From Pseudomonas sp. (GTDB lineage Bacteria; Pseudomonadota; Gammaproteobacteria; Pseudomonadales; Pseudomonadaceae): a DNA stretch of 64,000 bases. The stretch covers positions 1-64,000 of the forward strand of contig NZ_JAUYGD010000062.1 of the NCBI RefSeq assembly GCF_030690725.1, written 5' to 3'. Position 1 is the first letter of the stretch; every line of letters starts with the position of its first letter. The position numbers and the translations under genes were made by a program. Under the pieces are notes generated by a model. The model had not been told where the DNA came from, ran no database searches, and was given only the letters and a program-made list of their open reading frames with translations. Of this stretch, positions 1 through 9,750 are shown piece after piece.

Positions 1-1
1 C

Positions 2-3000
2 AATGGCGTGGCCCAGGCCCCGATCGTGCTGACCCAGGCGCAGATCACCAATGGCGTGACCTTTGATGTGGCCCGTCCGGCCGATGGCCAGAGCGTCAGC
101 GCCTCGGCCACCGTCACCGATGCCGCCGGCAACACCTCGGCACCGGGTGCTGACAGCGCGGTGGTCGGCGACACCACCGGCCCAAGCGTTGTCATCAGCA
201 CCACCGACAGCAACCTGTCAGTCGGAGAAGCCACGACACTGACCTTCACTTTCAGCGAGTCAGTCACCGAATTTACTGCAAACGACATCGTTCCAACGGG
301 CGGCACGATCAGCAATCTGGTGCAGTCGGCAGGTAACCCAGCGGTCTGGACAGCTACCTTCACCTCAACGGGTGGTGGCTCACCGAGCGTCAGCCTGCCT
401 GCAGGTAGCTATACCGACCTGGCCGGCAACGCAGGCAGTGCGGGCAGCTTGAACCTCAACAGCGACCCAATCGCCACTAATGACAGCTACCTGATTTCCG
501 GGCTGGTTGGTCAGTACTTTGGCTACAGCGAAGGAGTCAATGGTGCCAATCTGACCAACCTCGGCCAGGTAGAAACCTTTATCAATGGCCGTGCTCCCAC
601 GGCAACCTTCACAGCCACAAGTTTGAACTATGGCCCTATTGGTAATGGAGGTTTGGGCAATGGCACGAACCTGCAGACTTTCCTGGGTGGTGATGCCTCA
701 AGCCTTTCGAGCGACCCAGCGAATACCTCTGACGCCATTCTCAAACTCAGCGGTTTGATTAATCTGGCCGCTGGTAACTACCAATTCCGCGTAACAGCAG
801 ATGACGGCTTCAGTATCCGTATCAATGGCCAAACGGTCGCAGAGTACAACGGCAACCAGGGCCCAACAGCGCGCGAATCTGTGGTTTTCACGGTGCCAGA
901 AGGCGGTGCACAGCAGTTCGAAATTGTCTATTGGGATCAGGATGGCAATGCTCAGCTGACCGTTGAACTTCGCCCACAAGGCGGTAGCTACAGCGTTGTG
1001 GGTGGCAGTTCGTTACAGCATGAGAACCCGGCGCTGGTGACCAACGAAGATCAGGCACTGACAATTACTCCAGCCACACTGCTGGGTAACGACAGCGACC
1101 CGGATGGCAATGCACTAAGCATCCTTAGCGTGCAGGGAGCGACCCACGGTACGGTCGCATTGGTCGGCGGGAATGTCGTTTTCACCCCCGATGCCAACTA
1201 CAACGGTTCGGCAACCTTCACTTACACCGTGAGTGACGGCCTGGGCGGACTTTCTACGGCAACGGTAACGCTCGGTATCAAAGCGGTTAACGACGCACCT
1301 GTGGCAGTTGCTGATAGCGCCATAACCAATGAAGACACGTCGGTCATCATTAACGTGCTGGCCAACGACACAGATGTTGATGGCGACACTCTGACGGTTA
1401 CCGGTGCCACTGCCAGCAATGGCACTGTGGTGGTCAACGCCAATAACACCCTGAGCTTTACGCCGACCAGCAACTTCAGTGGCACGGCACTGATTCAGTA
1501 CAGCATTAGTGATGGCAAGGGCGGCACCTCCAGCGCCCAAGTAAGCGTGACGGTCACACCGCAAGCCGATGCGCCATTGATCTCGCCAGTGTCCAACATT
1601 TTTGTGCTCAACCCTGGAGCCACGGTCATTTCAACTGGCAGCGCCGACACCCCCATCAACACAGCTGCTGTAAACGCTGGTGATGGTATCTCGCAAGCCA
1701 ATCTGGAAGCAGAACTTGGCTTGACTGCGGGCTACCTTGATGGCCGCTTCAACCCGACCGGGCCGAATGTAAACCACACTGGCAACGTTGACGTGCTAGA
1801 CGGTAAGGTTACCTATGCTGACTACAATCTGGTCAACGGCACAACAGTTAGCTGGAACTACGCATTCACTAATGGCGAGAACATCGCCAGCGAAGTGCAG
1901 GGTGGTTACAACGACTTGGTCGTGCTGATCGTGACAGACCCCGCAGGCAACCGTAATGCCTTCCTGGTGGACTCGTCAGAGTCTAAGTTTCCGAGCCTCA
2001 CCAGTAACGGCACATTCAGCTATACCGCGACGCAGAGCGGTAACTACAGCTTCAGCTGGCTGGTACTCAATGGCCGCGACGGTCTCAAAGACTCGTCTCT
2101 GTCGTTAACAAATACCAACTTCACCCAGGCTGGTAGCACCACGCTATACGGCGCACCGATAGCGTTATCACTGGCAGCACAACTGGTCGACAAGGATGGT
2201 TCAGAATCCCTGAGCCTCGTACTTTCAGGATTACCGACTGGCGCAAGCCTGAGCGCTGGTACCAACAATGGCAATGGCAGCTGGACGCTGACCGCCAGCG
2301 ACCTGAGCAACCTGCATCTGCTGCCGCCTGCGGGCTACACCGGCACACTGAACCTGACGCTGACCGGCACTGCCACAGAAGCAGCCAATGGCCACAGCAC
2401 CAGTAGTGCGCAATCGTTCAGCGTCACCATCAGTGAAACCACTAACACATTGACCAACGCCACCGCCGGCAACGACACGCTTACCGGTACTGCGAACAAT
2501 GACCTGATTCGTGGTTACAACGGCGATGACACCCTCAGCGGCGGTAGTGGTAATGACCTGATCTACGGCGGCGCCGGTAATGACACTATCAACGGCGGTG
2601 CTGGGAACGATCATCTTTACGGCGGGATTGGCAACGACACATTGAATGGCGATGCCGGCAACGACTTCCTCAACGGCGAAGCTGGTAACGATATCCTTAA
2701 TGGCGGTGCCGGAGACGACATTCTGCGCGGCGGCCTCGGTAACGACACGCTGACTGGCGGTGCAGGCAAGGACCTATTCCTCTGGCAGCGCGGCGACCTA
2801 AACACCGCGGGCGGTCGAGATATTGTCCGAGACTTCAACACCAGCGAAGGTGACCGCATCGATCTGCACGATCTGCTGCAAGGTGAGAATGACGGCAATA
2901 TCCTCAACTACCTACGCGTAGACACTGCCACTTCCACCCTGTTGATCAGCAGTACCGGAGTGCTCAACGCCAACGGCAGTAATGCCGACGTGACCATCAA

Positions 3001-3118
3001 GCTGGAGAATGGCAGCGGTGGTAACTTCAATATCAACCCAGGTAACCTCAGCCAGGCTGATCTGGTCAACTCGCTGATTGCCGGTGCCGACCCACTGATC
3101 AAAATCGACCATAACTGA
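2..3118 (+). CDS. RTX adhesin, C-terminal part (5' truncated by window edge)
   Basis: Surface adhesin of the LapA/Bap type, exported by a type I system and used for biofilm attachment. The frame is open to the left edge, so only the last ~1039 residues are visible. Domains in order (residues counted from position 8): a bacterial Ig-like module (~50-155), a PA14-like sugar-binding module (~160-330), two tandem-95/cadherin-like repeats (~343-518, each with an NEDxxxxI start and NDxDxDGD-type calcium motif), a serine/threonine/asparagine-rich module (~520-810), then nonapeptide RTX calcium-binding repeats of GGxGND type (~818-920) and an uncleaved C-terminal type I secretion signal. A strong terminator follows. 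The convergent lapD homologue suggests c-di-GMP control of surface retention. The family call is solid; which adhesin it is cannot be decided without the N-terminus. Confidence 0.9.
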   Translation, partial: NGVAQAPIVLTQAQITNGVTFDVARPADGQSVSASATVTDAAGNTSAPGADSAVVGDTTGPSVVISTTDSNLSVGEATTLTFTFSESVTEFTANDIVPTGGTISNLVQSAGNPAVWTATFTSTGGGSPSVSLPAGSYTDLAGNAGSAGSLNLNSDPIATNDSYLISGLVGQYFGYSEGVNGANLTNLGQVETFINGRAPTATFTATSLNYGPIGNGGLGNGTNLQTFLGGDASSLSSDPANTSDAILKLSGLINLAAGNYQFRVTADDGFSIRINGQTVAEYNGNQGPTARESVVFTVPEGGAQQFEIVYWDQDGNAQLTVELRPQGGSYSVVGGSSLQHENPALVTNEDQALTITPATLLGNDSDPDGNALSILSVQGATHGTVALVGGNVVFTPDANYNGSATFTYTVSDGLGGLSTATVTLGIKAVNDAPVAVADSAITNEDTSVIINVLANDTDVDGDTLTVTGATASNGTVVVNANNTLSFTPTSNFSGTALIQYSISDGKGGTSSAQVSVTVTPQADAPLISPVSNIFVLNPGATVISTGSADTPINTAAVNAGDGISQANLEAELGLTAGYLDGRFNPTGPNVNHTGNVDVLDGKVTYADYNLVNGTTVSWNYAFTNGENIASEVQGGYNDLVVLIVTDPAGNRNAFLVDSSESKFPSLTSNGTFSYTATQSGNYSFSWLVLNGRDGLKDSSLSLTNTNFTQAGSTTLYGAPIALSLAAQLVDKDGSESLSLVLSGLPTGASLSAGTNNGNGSWTLTASDLSNLHLLPPAGYTGTLNLTLTGTATEAANGHSTSSAQSFSVTISETTNTLTNATAGNDTLTGTANNDLIRGYNGDDTLSGGSGNDLIYGGAGNDTINGGAGNDHLYGGIGNDTLNGDAGNDFLNGEAGNDILNGGAGDDILRGGLGNDTLTGGAGKDLFLWQRGDLNTAGGRDIVRDFNTSEGDRIDLHDLLQGENDGNILNYLRVDTATSTLLISSTGVLNANGSNADVTIKLENGSGGNFNINPGNLSQADLVNSLIAGADPLIKIDHN

Positions 3119-3123
3119 TGGCC

Positions 3124-3160
3124 ACAACCCCGCTACCATAAGGAAGCGGGGTTGTTTATT
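3124..3160 (+). terminator. Rho-independent terminator after the adhesin gene
   Basis: A perfect 11-bp stem (3124-3134 with 3145-3155, arms ACAACCCCGCT/AGCGGGGTTGT) with a 10-nt loop is followed by TTATT. It starts 6 bases after the adhesin stop codon. Confidence 0.85.
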
Positions 3161-3190
3161 CAGGGCGGCCAACAAGGCAAGGAGCGGTCG

Positions 3191-3529
3191 ATGTTGTATG
3201 TAAAGCGCGATGCCTGGGGTAATTTGCAGCAGGTCGAGGCGGCGCCTTTCGAAGGTATGGATGGCGAGCTACTGGCTGACAGCCAGGAAGCAGAGGCCTG
3301 GTACGCCAATCAGACAGTAGAAAGCAGCCTGCTGCAGCTCAAGCAGAGCGACCTGGACATGATCCGGGTACTGGAAGATTTGATTACCGTGCTGATCCGC
3401 AACGGCGTGGTACGGATTACCGATTTACCGGAAGCGGCGCAGAGCAAGCTGGTCGGCCGTAGCAAGGCGCGGGATGCCTTGGGTGGCCTGCATCGACTGA
3501 TCAACGACGACGAATCGAAACTGATCTGA
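3191..3529 (+). CDS. Conserved hypothetical protein (112 aa)
   Basis: Small acidic soluble protein without signal peptide or membrane segment. I chose the ATG at 3191 because AGGAG lies 8 bases upstream and the earlier ATG at 3152 overlaps the adhesin terminator. The middle (residues ~45-85) looks helical and leucine/isoleucine rich, followed by a basic SKARDALGGL stretch. I do not recognise a characterised family. It lies between the adhesin and the convergent lapD homologue, so a role linked to adhesion is possible, but nothing in the sequence shows it. Confidence 0.7.
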   Translation: MLYVKRDAWGNLQQVEAAPFEGMDGELLADSQEAEAWYANQTVESSLLQLKQSDLDMIRVLEDLITVLIRNGVVRITDLPEAAQSKLVGRSKARDALGGLHRLINDDESKLI

Positions 3530-3610
3530 CCCCAGACCAGCGATACGTCAGGCTAGCAACAGCTCGCGGGCATGGCCTAGGCGTCCCCGCCGCTCCTACA
3601 AAAGCGGCTC

Positions 3611-5545
3611 TCAGCGCCAAGGTCCCGGCTCACCGAATAGACGCCCCTGCACGCCGTTGATGCCCATGGCGCGCAGTACCTGCCACTCCCCTTCACTTTC
3701 CACACGCTCGGCAATCAGCGGCAGATCGATGCTGTTGGCTGCGCGCTGCATGGCTTCGATAAACAGGCGCTTATCGTTTTCCTGATCAATATCGCGGATA
3801 TAGCTGCCATCAACCTTGAGGTAACCAAGGCCAAGCTTGGCCAGGTTGCCGATCATGCTGAAGCGTCCACCAAAGTGCTGCAAGCCGAGGCCAAAGCCCA
3901 GGCTACGCAACCGTAAGGTCAGGTTTTCCAGCGCGGCCTGATCGGGTAATTGATCTTCATCCAGCTCCAGGGTCAGACGCGGCCCCAGTTGCCGGTGTTG
4001 CTGCAACTGGGCATACAACGCCGCCAGCGCTTGGGGATCGCGAATGCTAGTGCCGGACAGGCTCAGCGCCACGGCAGCTGAATGACTGTGCAGCTGCGTC
4101 AACACCAGATTGAGCATGACTCGATCCAGTCGCGCCGCCCAGCCGAAACGCTCCACCCAAGGCAGAAAGCGCCCAGCGGGAATCACCTCGCCCTGCTCGT
4201 CAATCACCCGTGCCAGCACCTTGTGGTGCAGCACGCGTGCAGGTTCATCAGCAGCCACCACCGGCTGGAAGAACAATTGAATACGGCCCTGTTCCAGCGC
4301 TTGATCCAGCAGGTTGTACCAACTTTGCCCCTCGTCCACGGCCAGCGATTGCTCGGCCAACTCATTGAACGCCCAGCTCGGCTGCGCCTGGCTGGCGGCC
4401 AGCGCCAAGGCGGCATCCAGTGCGCGGTACAGCTCGTCCTCCGCCGCGCCGGGAGCAAAGCTGGTCAAGCCGATATGCGCTACCGGTAAGCAGTCACTGG
4501 CGCCGGTCTGCTGCAGGCTATGCAGGCTCTGCTCAAGCTGCTCGGCCAGTTGCAGTGCCTCGCTGCGTTCAAGGCCCGGCGCCAGCAGAGCGAACTCACC
4601 GCCACGATTACGCGCCAGAACAAAACGGCCCTGACTGAGCTGCTGCAACTGTTCGGCAATGCTGATCAGCAGTTGATCAGTACGCTGACCACCCAAGCGC
4701 TGGTTGAGGCCGCTTAGGTCATTAACCCGCAGCAACAGCAGGTAACCGCTGCAGGCCTGCTCCTCAACGTTGAGCCGCGCGTGCAGCTGTAAATCGAAAT
4801 AGCGTCGGTTGGCCAGCCCGGTCAGGCTGTCCTGGTAGGCTTCGGCGCGCAGCACTTCACTGCGCGCGGCTTCTTCGGCAAACAGCGCCTTGAGCTTGCC
4901 AACCATCTGGTTCATGGCGTTGACCACCCGGCGAAACTCGGGGGTTTTCGGCAACTCCGGCAAGCTTAGGAACTCACGGCGGGCGATGGCATTGGACTGT
5001 TCGACCATATAGTCCAACGGGCGCAGCTGACGCTTGAGCAGCAACACACCCAGAGCAATACACAGCACGCCGCTGAGGGTCAGCCACAGCAGATTGCCCA
5101 GGGTGCTCTGCCAGAGTTTGCTAACGGCAAACAGCGGATGGCTGATCACCTGCACCTGCGCCGCTTGCCGCCAGCCATCACTGACAATTGCATCGCCCTG
5201 CGCGGCTTCCAGATCGACCAGTTGGGCAAACCATTGCGGCGCTTCGCCGCTGACCGGCACGCCGCTGCGCTCGACCAGTAGCTCGCCAGTGGCAGGATCG
5301 GTCACCCGAATGCTTTCAAAATAGCCACTGTCGAAAATCGAGCTGACCATCAGTTCGATCATCGCGGTGTCGTTGACATGTGGGCTGAGCGACAAGCCCA
5401 GCGCCGTGGCGGCATCCTGGGCATGGGCGCGGAGCTGGTTGACCTGTTGCTCGCGCGAGCTCTCGACGCTGACCAGAAAACTGCCGGTGAAATTCACCAG
5501 CATCAGCACGCAGATGGCGATAAACAACTGCTTGAACAACGACAT
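3611..5545 (-). CDS. lapD: LapD-type c-di-GMP receptor (degenerate GGDEF-EAL, inner membrane)
   Basis: Inner-membrane c-di-GMP sensor that, in the known Lap system, sequesters the periplasmic protease LapG when bound to c-di-GMP and so keeps the adhesin on the surface. 644 aa, close to known LapD length. Order: TM1 (~5-25), periplasmic LapD/MoxY-type domain (~26-150), TM2 (~150-172), HAMP, GGDEF domain with degenerate RGGEF, and EAL domain with KVL in place of EAL, both matching the inactive signature of LapD. The start at 5545 (MSLFKQLF) has AGGAG 5 bases upstream; an in-frame start 26 codons earlier has no such site. Convergent to the RTX adhesin. No lapG, lapB, lapC or lapE is seen nearby. 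Confidence 0.88.
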   Translation of the reverse strand: MSLFKQLFIAICVLMLVNFTGSFLVSVESSREQQVNQLRAHAQDAATALGLSLSPHVNDTAMIELMVSSIFDSGYFESIRVTDPATGELLVERSGVPVSGEAPQWFAQLVDLEAAQGDAIVSDGWRQAAQVQVISHPLFAVSKLWQSTLGNLLWLTLSGVLCIALGVLLLKRQLRPLDYMVEQSNAIARREFLSLPELPKTPEFRRVVNAMNQMVGKLKALFAEEAARSEVLRAEAYQDSLTGLANRRYFDLQLHARLNVEEQACSGYLLLLRVNDLSGLNQRLGGQRTDQLLISIAEQLQQLSQGRFVLARNRGGEFALLAPGLERSEALQLAEQLEQSLHSLQQTGASDCLPVAHIGLTSFAPGAAEDELYRALDAALALAASQAQPSWAFNELAEQSLAVDEGQSWYNLLDQALEQGRIQLFFQPVVAADEPARVLHHKVLARVIDEQGEVIPAGRFLPWVERFGWAARLDRVMLNLVLTQLHSHSAAVALSLSGTSIRDPQALAALYAQLQQHRQLGPRLTLELDEDQLPDQAALENLTLRLRSLGFGLGLQHFGGRFSMIGNLAKLGLGYLKVDGSYIRDIDQENDKRLFIEAMQRAANSIDLPLIAERVESEGEWQVLRAMGINGVQGRLFGEPGPWR

Positions 5546-5859
5546 CAACCACTCCTGTCGAGCCAACTGCAGAAAAATCCGGGCTCGATTACGCTTCAAC
5601 AATACAGATAGGTGCAGGCTCAAGCACTTGGCTGATAAGGGTCGATACCCGGCAGCATCAGGCGCTTGGCAGACTTAGGCACGGCACTGGAAAAGTGCCG
5701 GCGGCACGACGGCCGTCATGGTGCGGGGCACGGGGACAAAACACAATATCCACAACAGCCGCGGGGGCAATTCGCCGATGGGGAGCAGGCTGTTTGCGAT
5801 AACGGTCGCATTACCCATTGCAGGTAAGCGACCGTTGATCGGGTGGCAAAAGCAACAAC
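5546..5859. other. Intergenic region without a recognised gene
   Basis: About 310 bases between the lapD homologue and the DUF1145 gene, both leftward. Short open frames on both strands overlap each other and have no convincing ribosome-binding site or homology that I can see. A GGCAC...GTGCC inverted repeat near 5680-5700 could end the transcript of the DUF1145 gene. In several pseudomonads lapG adjoins lapD; nothing resembling a LapG protease is encoded here. Confidence 0.5.
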
Positions 5860-6111
5860 TTAGGCGCGGGCCAAACCCTGCAAATGCACAAAGCCAAACA
5901 ACAGCACCAGCACCCGCTGCAACCAGGGCTGTGGCTGACCAACCAGGCGCGCCTTGAACAGCAGCAGCTCGCCGAGATGCGCCAGCAGCATGCCGCCGGC
6001 AATCAGGTTGACCGCCAGGTACCAGCCCTCGCCCATGGGGTAGAGCAGGTTGAGCAGCGCCAGTAGCCAGAACGCGGCCAGTGCGCCTTTGGCGAATATC
6101 AGAACAGGCAT
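5860..6111 (-). CDS. DUF1145 family small membrane protein
   Basis: 83-aa integral membrane protein with about three hydrophobic helices (~5-25, ~28-48, ~60-80) and short loops. The pattern (small, GEGWYLAVNL in the middle, membrane throughout) fits DUF1145, whose function is not known. The ATG at 6111 is preceded by AAGGAG at good spacing. It stands alone between the lapD homologue and the alkyl sulfatase gene and has no visible partner. Confidence 0.72.
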   Translation of the reverse strand: MPVLIFAKGALAAFWLLALLNLLYPMGEGWYLAVNLIAGGMLLAHLGELLLFKARLVGQPQPWLQRVLVLLFGFVHLQGLARA

Positions 6112-6221
6112 ACATCACTCCTTAATCAGCTAAGTCAGCCAGGTGAAAAACCTGATCAGTCTGCCCTGATAGCGCCTCAAGTACGTCCGCACTTTGGTCG
6201 GGTCGAGTGACTCGGCGGCAC

Positions 6222-8009
6222 TCAGCGCAGCGTCAGAGCAATCGGCTCATCGCTGAAATCGAAGCAGCCGAGGAAGGTCTTGATCTCCAGCAGGCTGCCA
6301 TCGACCTTTACATCACCCAGTAGCGCGCCCTTGAGCAGGCCGTTCTCGCCACTCATCACGGTGTCCAGATAGGTCTTGTCGAGGGTCAGCTTGAGGGTGG
6401 TGCCCTCGGGAATGCCCTGATGCAACTGCACAACACCGCGGCGCACTTCCAGCGCCCACTCCTCGCCGATATCTGGGAAGCTGAAGCCCAGGGTCAGCTC
6501 TACATCATTGGCCTTGTCCGGATCGACCCGGGTAATCCAGTTTTGCAGAAATATTTTCGCCGGGAAGGCCTTGAGCATGTCCGCCGAGAGAAACACGCTG
6601 CGTATGCTTTGCGCCATCTGCTGCACTTTACCGCCGGCAAACTGGCCCTCCAGCTCCATGGCGCTCATCAGGTACCAGTTGCGCCAATTGATATTCATGC
6701 TGGCGTAACCCAGTTTGCGAAAGCTGCGCGCCTTAATATCGCGCGCTAGCTTGTCCTCGTTGTCCACCTGAATGGCGTAGCTGGAAAGCTCGGCGGCCCA
6801 TTGGTAATCACCCTTGAGATAGGCTTCTCCGGCGGCCAGCAGCAGTTTTCCCCGACCACCCATCAAGGCAATCAGACGCTCGGCCTTGTCTTTCGGCGGC
6901 AACGGGTCAAGCGCCACCGGGTCGCCCTGGAACCAGCCCATATAACCGTTATAGATCTGCCGCACGCTGTGTTTCACCGTGCCGTAGTACTCGCGCAGAT
7001 AAGGTGTGTAGCCCGCCAGGTGTGGCGGCAGTTTGACCTTCTCGACCAGCTCGTCCGGGGTGAGGCCCTTGTTCATCCAGCGCACGCTCTGGTCGTGGAT
7101 ATAGGCAATACCATCGCGGGTCATGCGCAATACTTCCTCGACCTTATCCTGGCCGCTGACCGGGCGGCCATGCAGCGGCACCATATGCTCGGCCTTATAG
7201 GCGCGCAGCTTGTCCAGGCTCTCGACCCACACCACCGGGTCGCGGAACTTGGTGCCGCGCAGGGTGTGGATATTTGGCAGGGTCGGGCCCTGCTCCACTT
7301 CGGCACTGATCAGCACGCGGTTATCCGGCAGGTAAATGATGATCTCGTCCGGCGCTTCGCTGGGCACATGCAGAAACTGCAGGTCCAGGCCGGCGATGCG
7401 GGTGTCGAGCTTGTCCTTGAAGGTCAGAGTCGGCGCAATAAAAGTTGCGGCCTCGACCTTGGCAATGGGCCCGATACCGGCATTCATCTGTTCGTGATCA
7501 CCCTCGGGGAGCATGGCGCCGAAGCTGTAGCCGGAGCGCACCGACAGAATCGGCCCGACCAGCGCGCCCTGGGCCACCACATTGGCCAGCAGGGTTTCAT
7601 GGGCAATGATCTGCACTTCACCGCTGCGCACCTGCTCTTCAGTGACGAAAGCTTTTACGCCGTTGATATGGTCGGAGTGGAAGTGGGTGTAGACCACCGC
7701 CTTGACCGGCTTGTCGCTGATCTTGCGGAACTCGGCCATGATCTTGCGCGATTCGCTGACCGATTCGCCGGTGTCGATGATGATCAGCCCTTCCGGCGCC
7801 TCAATCATCGCCACGTTGCCCAGCTGCCAGCCGACCGCCGAATAGACGTTGCCGGCCACCTGGTAGACCTTCTGCGCGAAGTGTTTACTGTGTTCGGCCA
7901 GTTCCGGGTGGATCGAGGCTTTGATCTGCTCTTCCGGCAAAGCTGCGTGGCCGGCCATGGGTAACGCCAGGCTCAGCAGCACGGCGGCAATTCGATTGAG
8001 TGAAAACAT
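6222..8009 (-). CDS. Secreted alkyl sulfatase, metallo-beta-lactamase fold (SdsA1-like)
   Basis: Hydrolyses primary alkyl sulfate esters such as dodecyl sulfate to alcohol and sulfate, probably in the periplasm. 595 aa from the chosen start at 8009, which gives a clean signal peptide ending in GHA-A at ~22. The N-terminal metallo-beta-lactamase domain carries THFHSDH (His109, His111, Asp113, His114) for a binuclear zinc site, with further metal-ligand candidates in AEVEQGP and HGRPVSG. A central alkyl-sulfatase dimerisation domain and a C-terminal SCP2-like domain (~475-595) complete the usual three-domain layout. A LysR regulator is divergently transcribed 97 bases away, as for sdsA1/sdsB1. 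The family usually has HSHADH, so HFHSDH is a variant. Confidence 0.85.
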   Translation of the reverse strand: MFSLNRIAAVLLSLALPMAGHAALPEEQIKASIHPELAEHSKHFAQKVYQVAGNVYSAVGWQLGNVAMIEAPEGLIIIDTGESVSESRKIMAEFRKISDKPVKAVVYTHFHSDHINGVKAFVTEEQVRSGEVQIIAHETLLANVVAQGALVGPILSVRSGYSFGAMLPEGDHEQMNAGIGPIAKVEAATFIAPTLTFKDKLDTRIAGLDLQFLHVPSEAPDEIIIYLPDNRVLISAEVEQGPTLPNIHTLRGTKFRDPVVWVESLDKLRAYKAEHMVPLHGRPVSGQDKVEEVLRMTRDGIAYIHDQSVRWMNKGLTPDELVEKVKLPPHLAGYTPYLREYYGTVKHSVRQIYNGYMGWFQGDPVALDPLPPKDKAERLIALMGGRGKLLLAAGEAYLKGDYQWAAELSSYAIQVDNEDKLARDIKARSFRKLGYASMNINWRNWYLMSAMELEGQFAGGKVQQMAQSIRSVFLSADMLKAFPAKIFLQNWITRVDPDKANDVELTLGFSFPDIGEEWALEVRRGVVQLHQGIPEGTTLKLTLDKTYLDTVMSGENGLLKGALLGDVKVDGSLLEIKTFLGCFDFSDEPIALTLR

Positions 8010-8106
8010 GCGAAGGCGCTCATTGTTATTGGCAGTGCTGGAAGATTGGCCAAACCAAGTCAATAATTCCAATGCATTCCAAACTCAATAGCGATGCACA
8101 GCACGC

Positions 8107-9030
8107 ATGAATGATCTACGCCAGCTCCGCCACTTTGTCGCCCTCGCCGAGCACGGCCATTTCGCCCGCGCCGCCGAAGCCGTGCACCTTAGCCAACCTG
8201 CCCTAAGCCGCAGTATTCAGGCACTGGAGTCCAGCCTCGGATGCAACCTGGTCGACCGGCACAGCCGCGGTATCAGCCTGACCACCCACGGCCAACTGGT
8301 ACTGGAACATGCTCAACGCCTGCTGGCCGGCAGCCGCGCGCTGAAGAATGCCGTTAGCCAGCTGGGTAATCTGCAAACCGGTGAACTGCGTCTGGGCACC
8401 GGCCCCTACCCGGCCGCGCGTCTGGTGCCACGAGCGCTGGGACGCATGGCGCAGCGTTACCCACGGGTGCGGATCAATCTGCAGATTGGCAACTGGCTGG
8501 AACTGCGCAGCAGCCTGCTGGATGACGCCCTGGAATTGTTTGTCGCCGACAGCCGCGAGCTGCTTGACGACCCCGCGCTGTGCATCGAACCGCTGCAGCG
8601 CCACAGCGGCGTACTGTTCTGCCGCCCCGGGCACCCACTGCTGGAGCAACCGACGCTGCGTATGCACGATCTGCTCGACTACCCCATTGCCGGCACCCAG
8701 CTACCGCAGGCGGTCGAGCAGAACCTGCGCGCACTCAGCGGCCGCGAACAGCCGCTGAGTATTCAGTGCGATAACTTTATGGTGCTCAAAGCCCTGGTGG
8801 CCGATAGCGACGTGCTAAGCATGGCGCCCTGGGATGTGGTGGCCGAGGATATCCAGACAGGTCGCCTGGCGCGGTTGCCGCTGGAAGCAGGTGCGTTGAC
8901 CGAGCAATCCGCCTACGCCCTGATCAGCCGCGCCGGGCACAGCCTGTCACCGGCGGCGCAAGCTATACGGGAAGAGATACTGGCCGAAGATCAGCTCTTC
9001 GGCCGTAAGTTTGAAGGCGCGCCGGATTAA
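8107..9030 (+). CDS. LysR-family transcriptional regulator, divergent from the alkyl sulfatase
   Basis: 307 aa. The N-terminal winged helix-turn-helix (~1-60) has the LysR signature (RHFVALAEHGHFARAAEAVH, then LSQPALSRSIQALE), and a two-lobed effector-binding domain follows (~90-295). The divergent layout with the alkyl sulfatase gene and the shared 97-base intergenic space suggest it activates that gene in response to the alkyl sulfate or its product, as SdsB does. The shared region contains TTGG/CCAA and GGAAT/ATTCC short dyads around 8046-8085 that could be its operator; this is inference. Confidence 0.88.
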   Translation: MNDLRQLRHFVALAEHGHFARAAEAVHLSQPALSRSIQALESSLGCNLVDRHSRGISLTTHGQLVLEHAQRLLAGSRALKNAVSQLGNLQTGELRLGTGPYPAARLVPRALGRMAQRYPRVRINLQIGNWLELRSSLLDDALELFVADSRELLDDPALCIEPLQRHSGVLFCRPGHPLLEQPTLRMHDLLDYPIAGTQLPQAVEQNLRALSGREQPLSIQCDNFMVLKALVADSDVLSMAPWDVVAEDIQTGRLARLPLEAGALTEQSAYALISRAGHSLSPAAQAIREEILAEDQLFGRKFEGAPD

Positions 9031-9108
9031 TAGAGCGCCTAAAAATAGTTGGTTAGAGCCTGTTTTTAACGCAGCAGAGCCGACGCGCAGCAGATCGTAA
9101 ATAGGTTC

Positions 9109-9576
9109 TTAGTTGCGCTGGCGCTCCCGGCCCTTCTGCTCATCACGCCGGCCCTCGCGTCGATCATCACCACGGCGCTCACCACCCCGTTGTGCATCGT
9201 GGCGTTGCGGGCGCTGCTGCTGATGGTTGCGAGAGTGGTCACGATCACGGCGGCCATCCCAGCCAGCATGCGGTTGCGTCACGCGGTAGTCATGACGGTT
9301 CTGGTACTTGTGCGTTTGGTAATGACGCGGCTGCGGGGCCGGCACGTAATAACGCGGTGGCTGACGGTGATCATCGTAACGTCGCCCATCATGGTGATAG
9401 GCCTTGTAGCGCTGCGGCTGCGGCACCACGTAAACCGGGTAACGTTGCACCTGATAATAGGTATTCGAATGGCCGCGATCATAACCGCGATGGCCATAAC
9501 CACTGCCGCCGCCATAGACCGCACAACCGCTTAAAGACAAAACCAACAACGCCAGCAGCGTGGATTTGTATGACAT
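9109..9576 (-). CDS. Lipoprotein rich in His, Arg, Gln and Tyr
   Basis: 155 aa. A type II signal peptide with lipobox LSGC at 15-18 predicts an outer- or inner-membrane lipoprotein. The mature part is low complexity: Tyr/Gly/His/Pro in the first half, then a very basic Arg/Asp/Gln/Glu tail ending in EGRRDEQKGRERQRN. No enzymatic domain is recognisable. The ATG at 9576 has GGAGG upstream. Small His/Tyr-rich lipoproteins of this kind occur in many pseudomonads without assigned function; the tail might bind anionic cell-surface polymers, which is speculation. Confidence 0.65.
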   Translation of the reverse strand: MSYKSTLLALLVLSLSGCAVYGGGSGYGHRGYDRGHSNTYYQVQRYPVYVVPQPQRYKAYHHDGRRYDDHRQPPRYYVPAPQPRHYQTHKYQNRHDYRVTQPHAGWDGRRDRDHSRNHQQQRPQRHDAQRGGERRGDDRREGRRDEQKGRERQRN

Positions 9577-9750
9577 AGCGGCCTCCTTCGACCGCGGGTG
9601 CGGCAGCGACCGTTGTCGCTGCCAGGGATTGCTCCCAATGAATAGACAACGGGGTATGCCATCCAGTGCGTAGCACTTGATCCGCAGATTTCATGACAAA
9701 TTATTTCAAGGTGAGTCCACCACCCTCAATTCGGTCACCCCTACGCAACC

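Noticed and set aside
698..3175. Several long open frames on the reverse strand inside the RTX adhesin gene
   Set aside because: They lie opposite a well-supported repeat-rich adhesin, overlap each other in different frames and lack domains or ribosome-binding sites; they reflect GC-rich codon structure.
6801..7964. A 387-codon forward frame opposite the alkyl sulfatase gene
   Set aside because: The reverse strand carries all catalytic motifs of the sulfatase; the forward frame is His/Arg/Gln-rich and resembles nothing.
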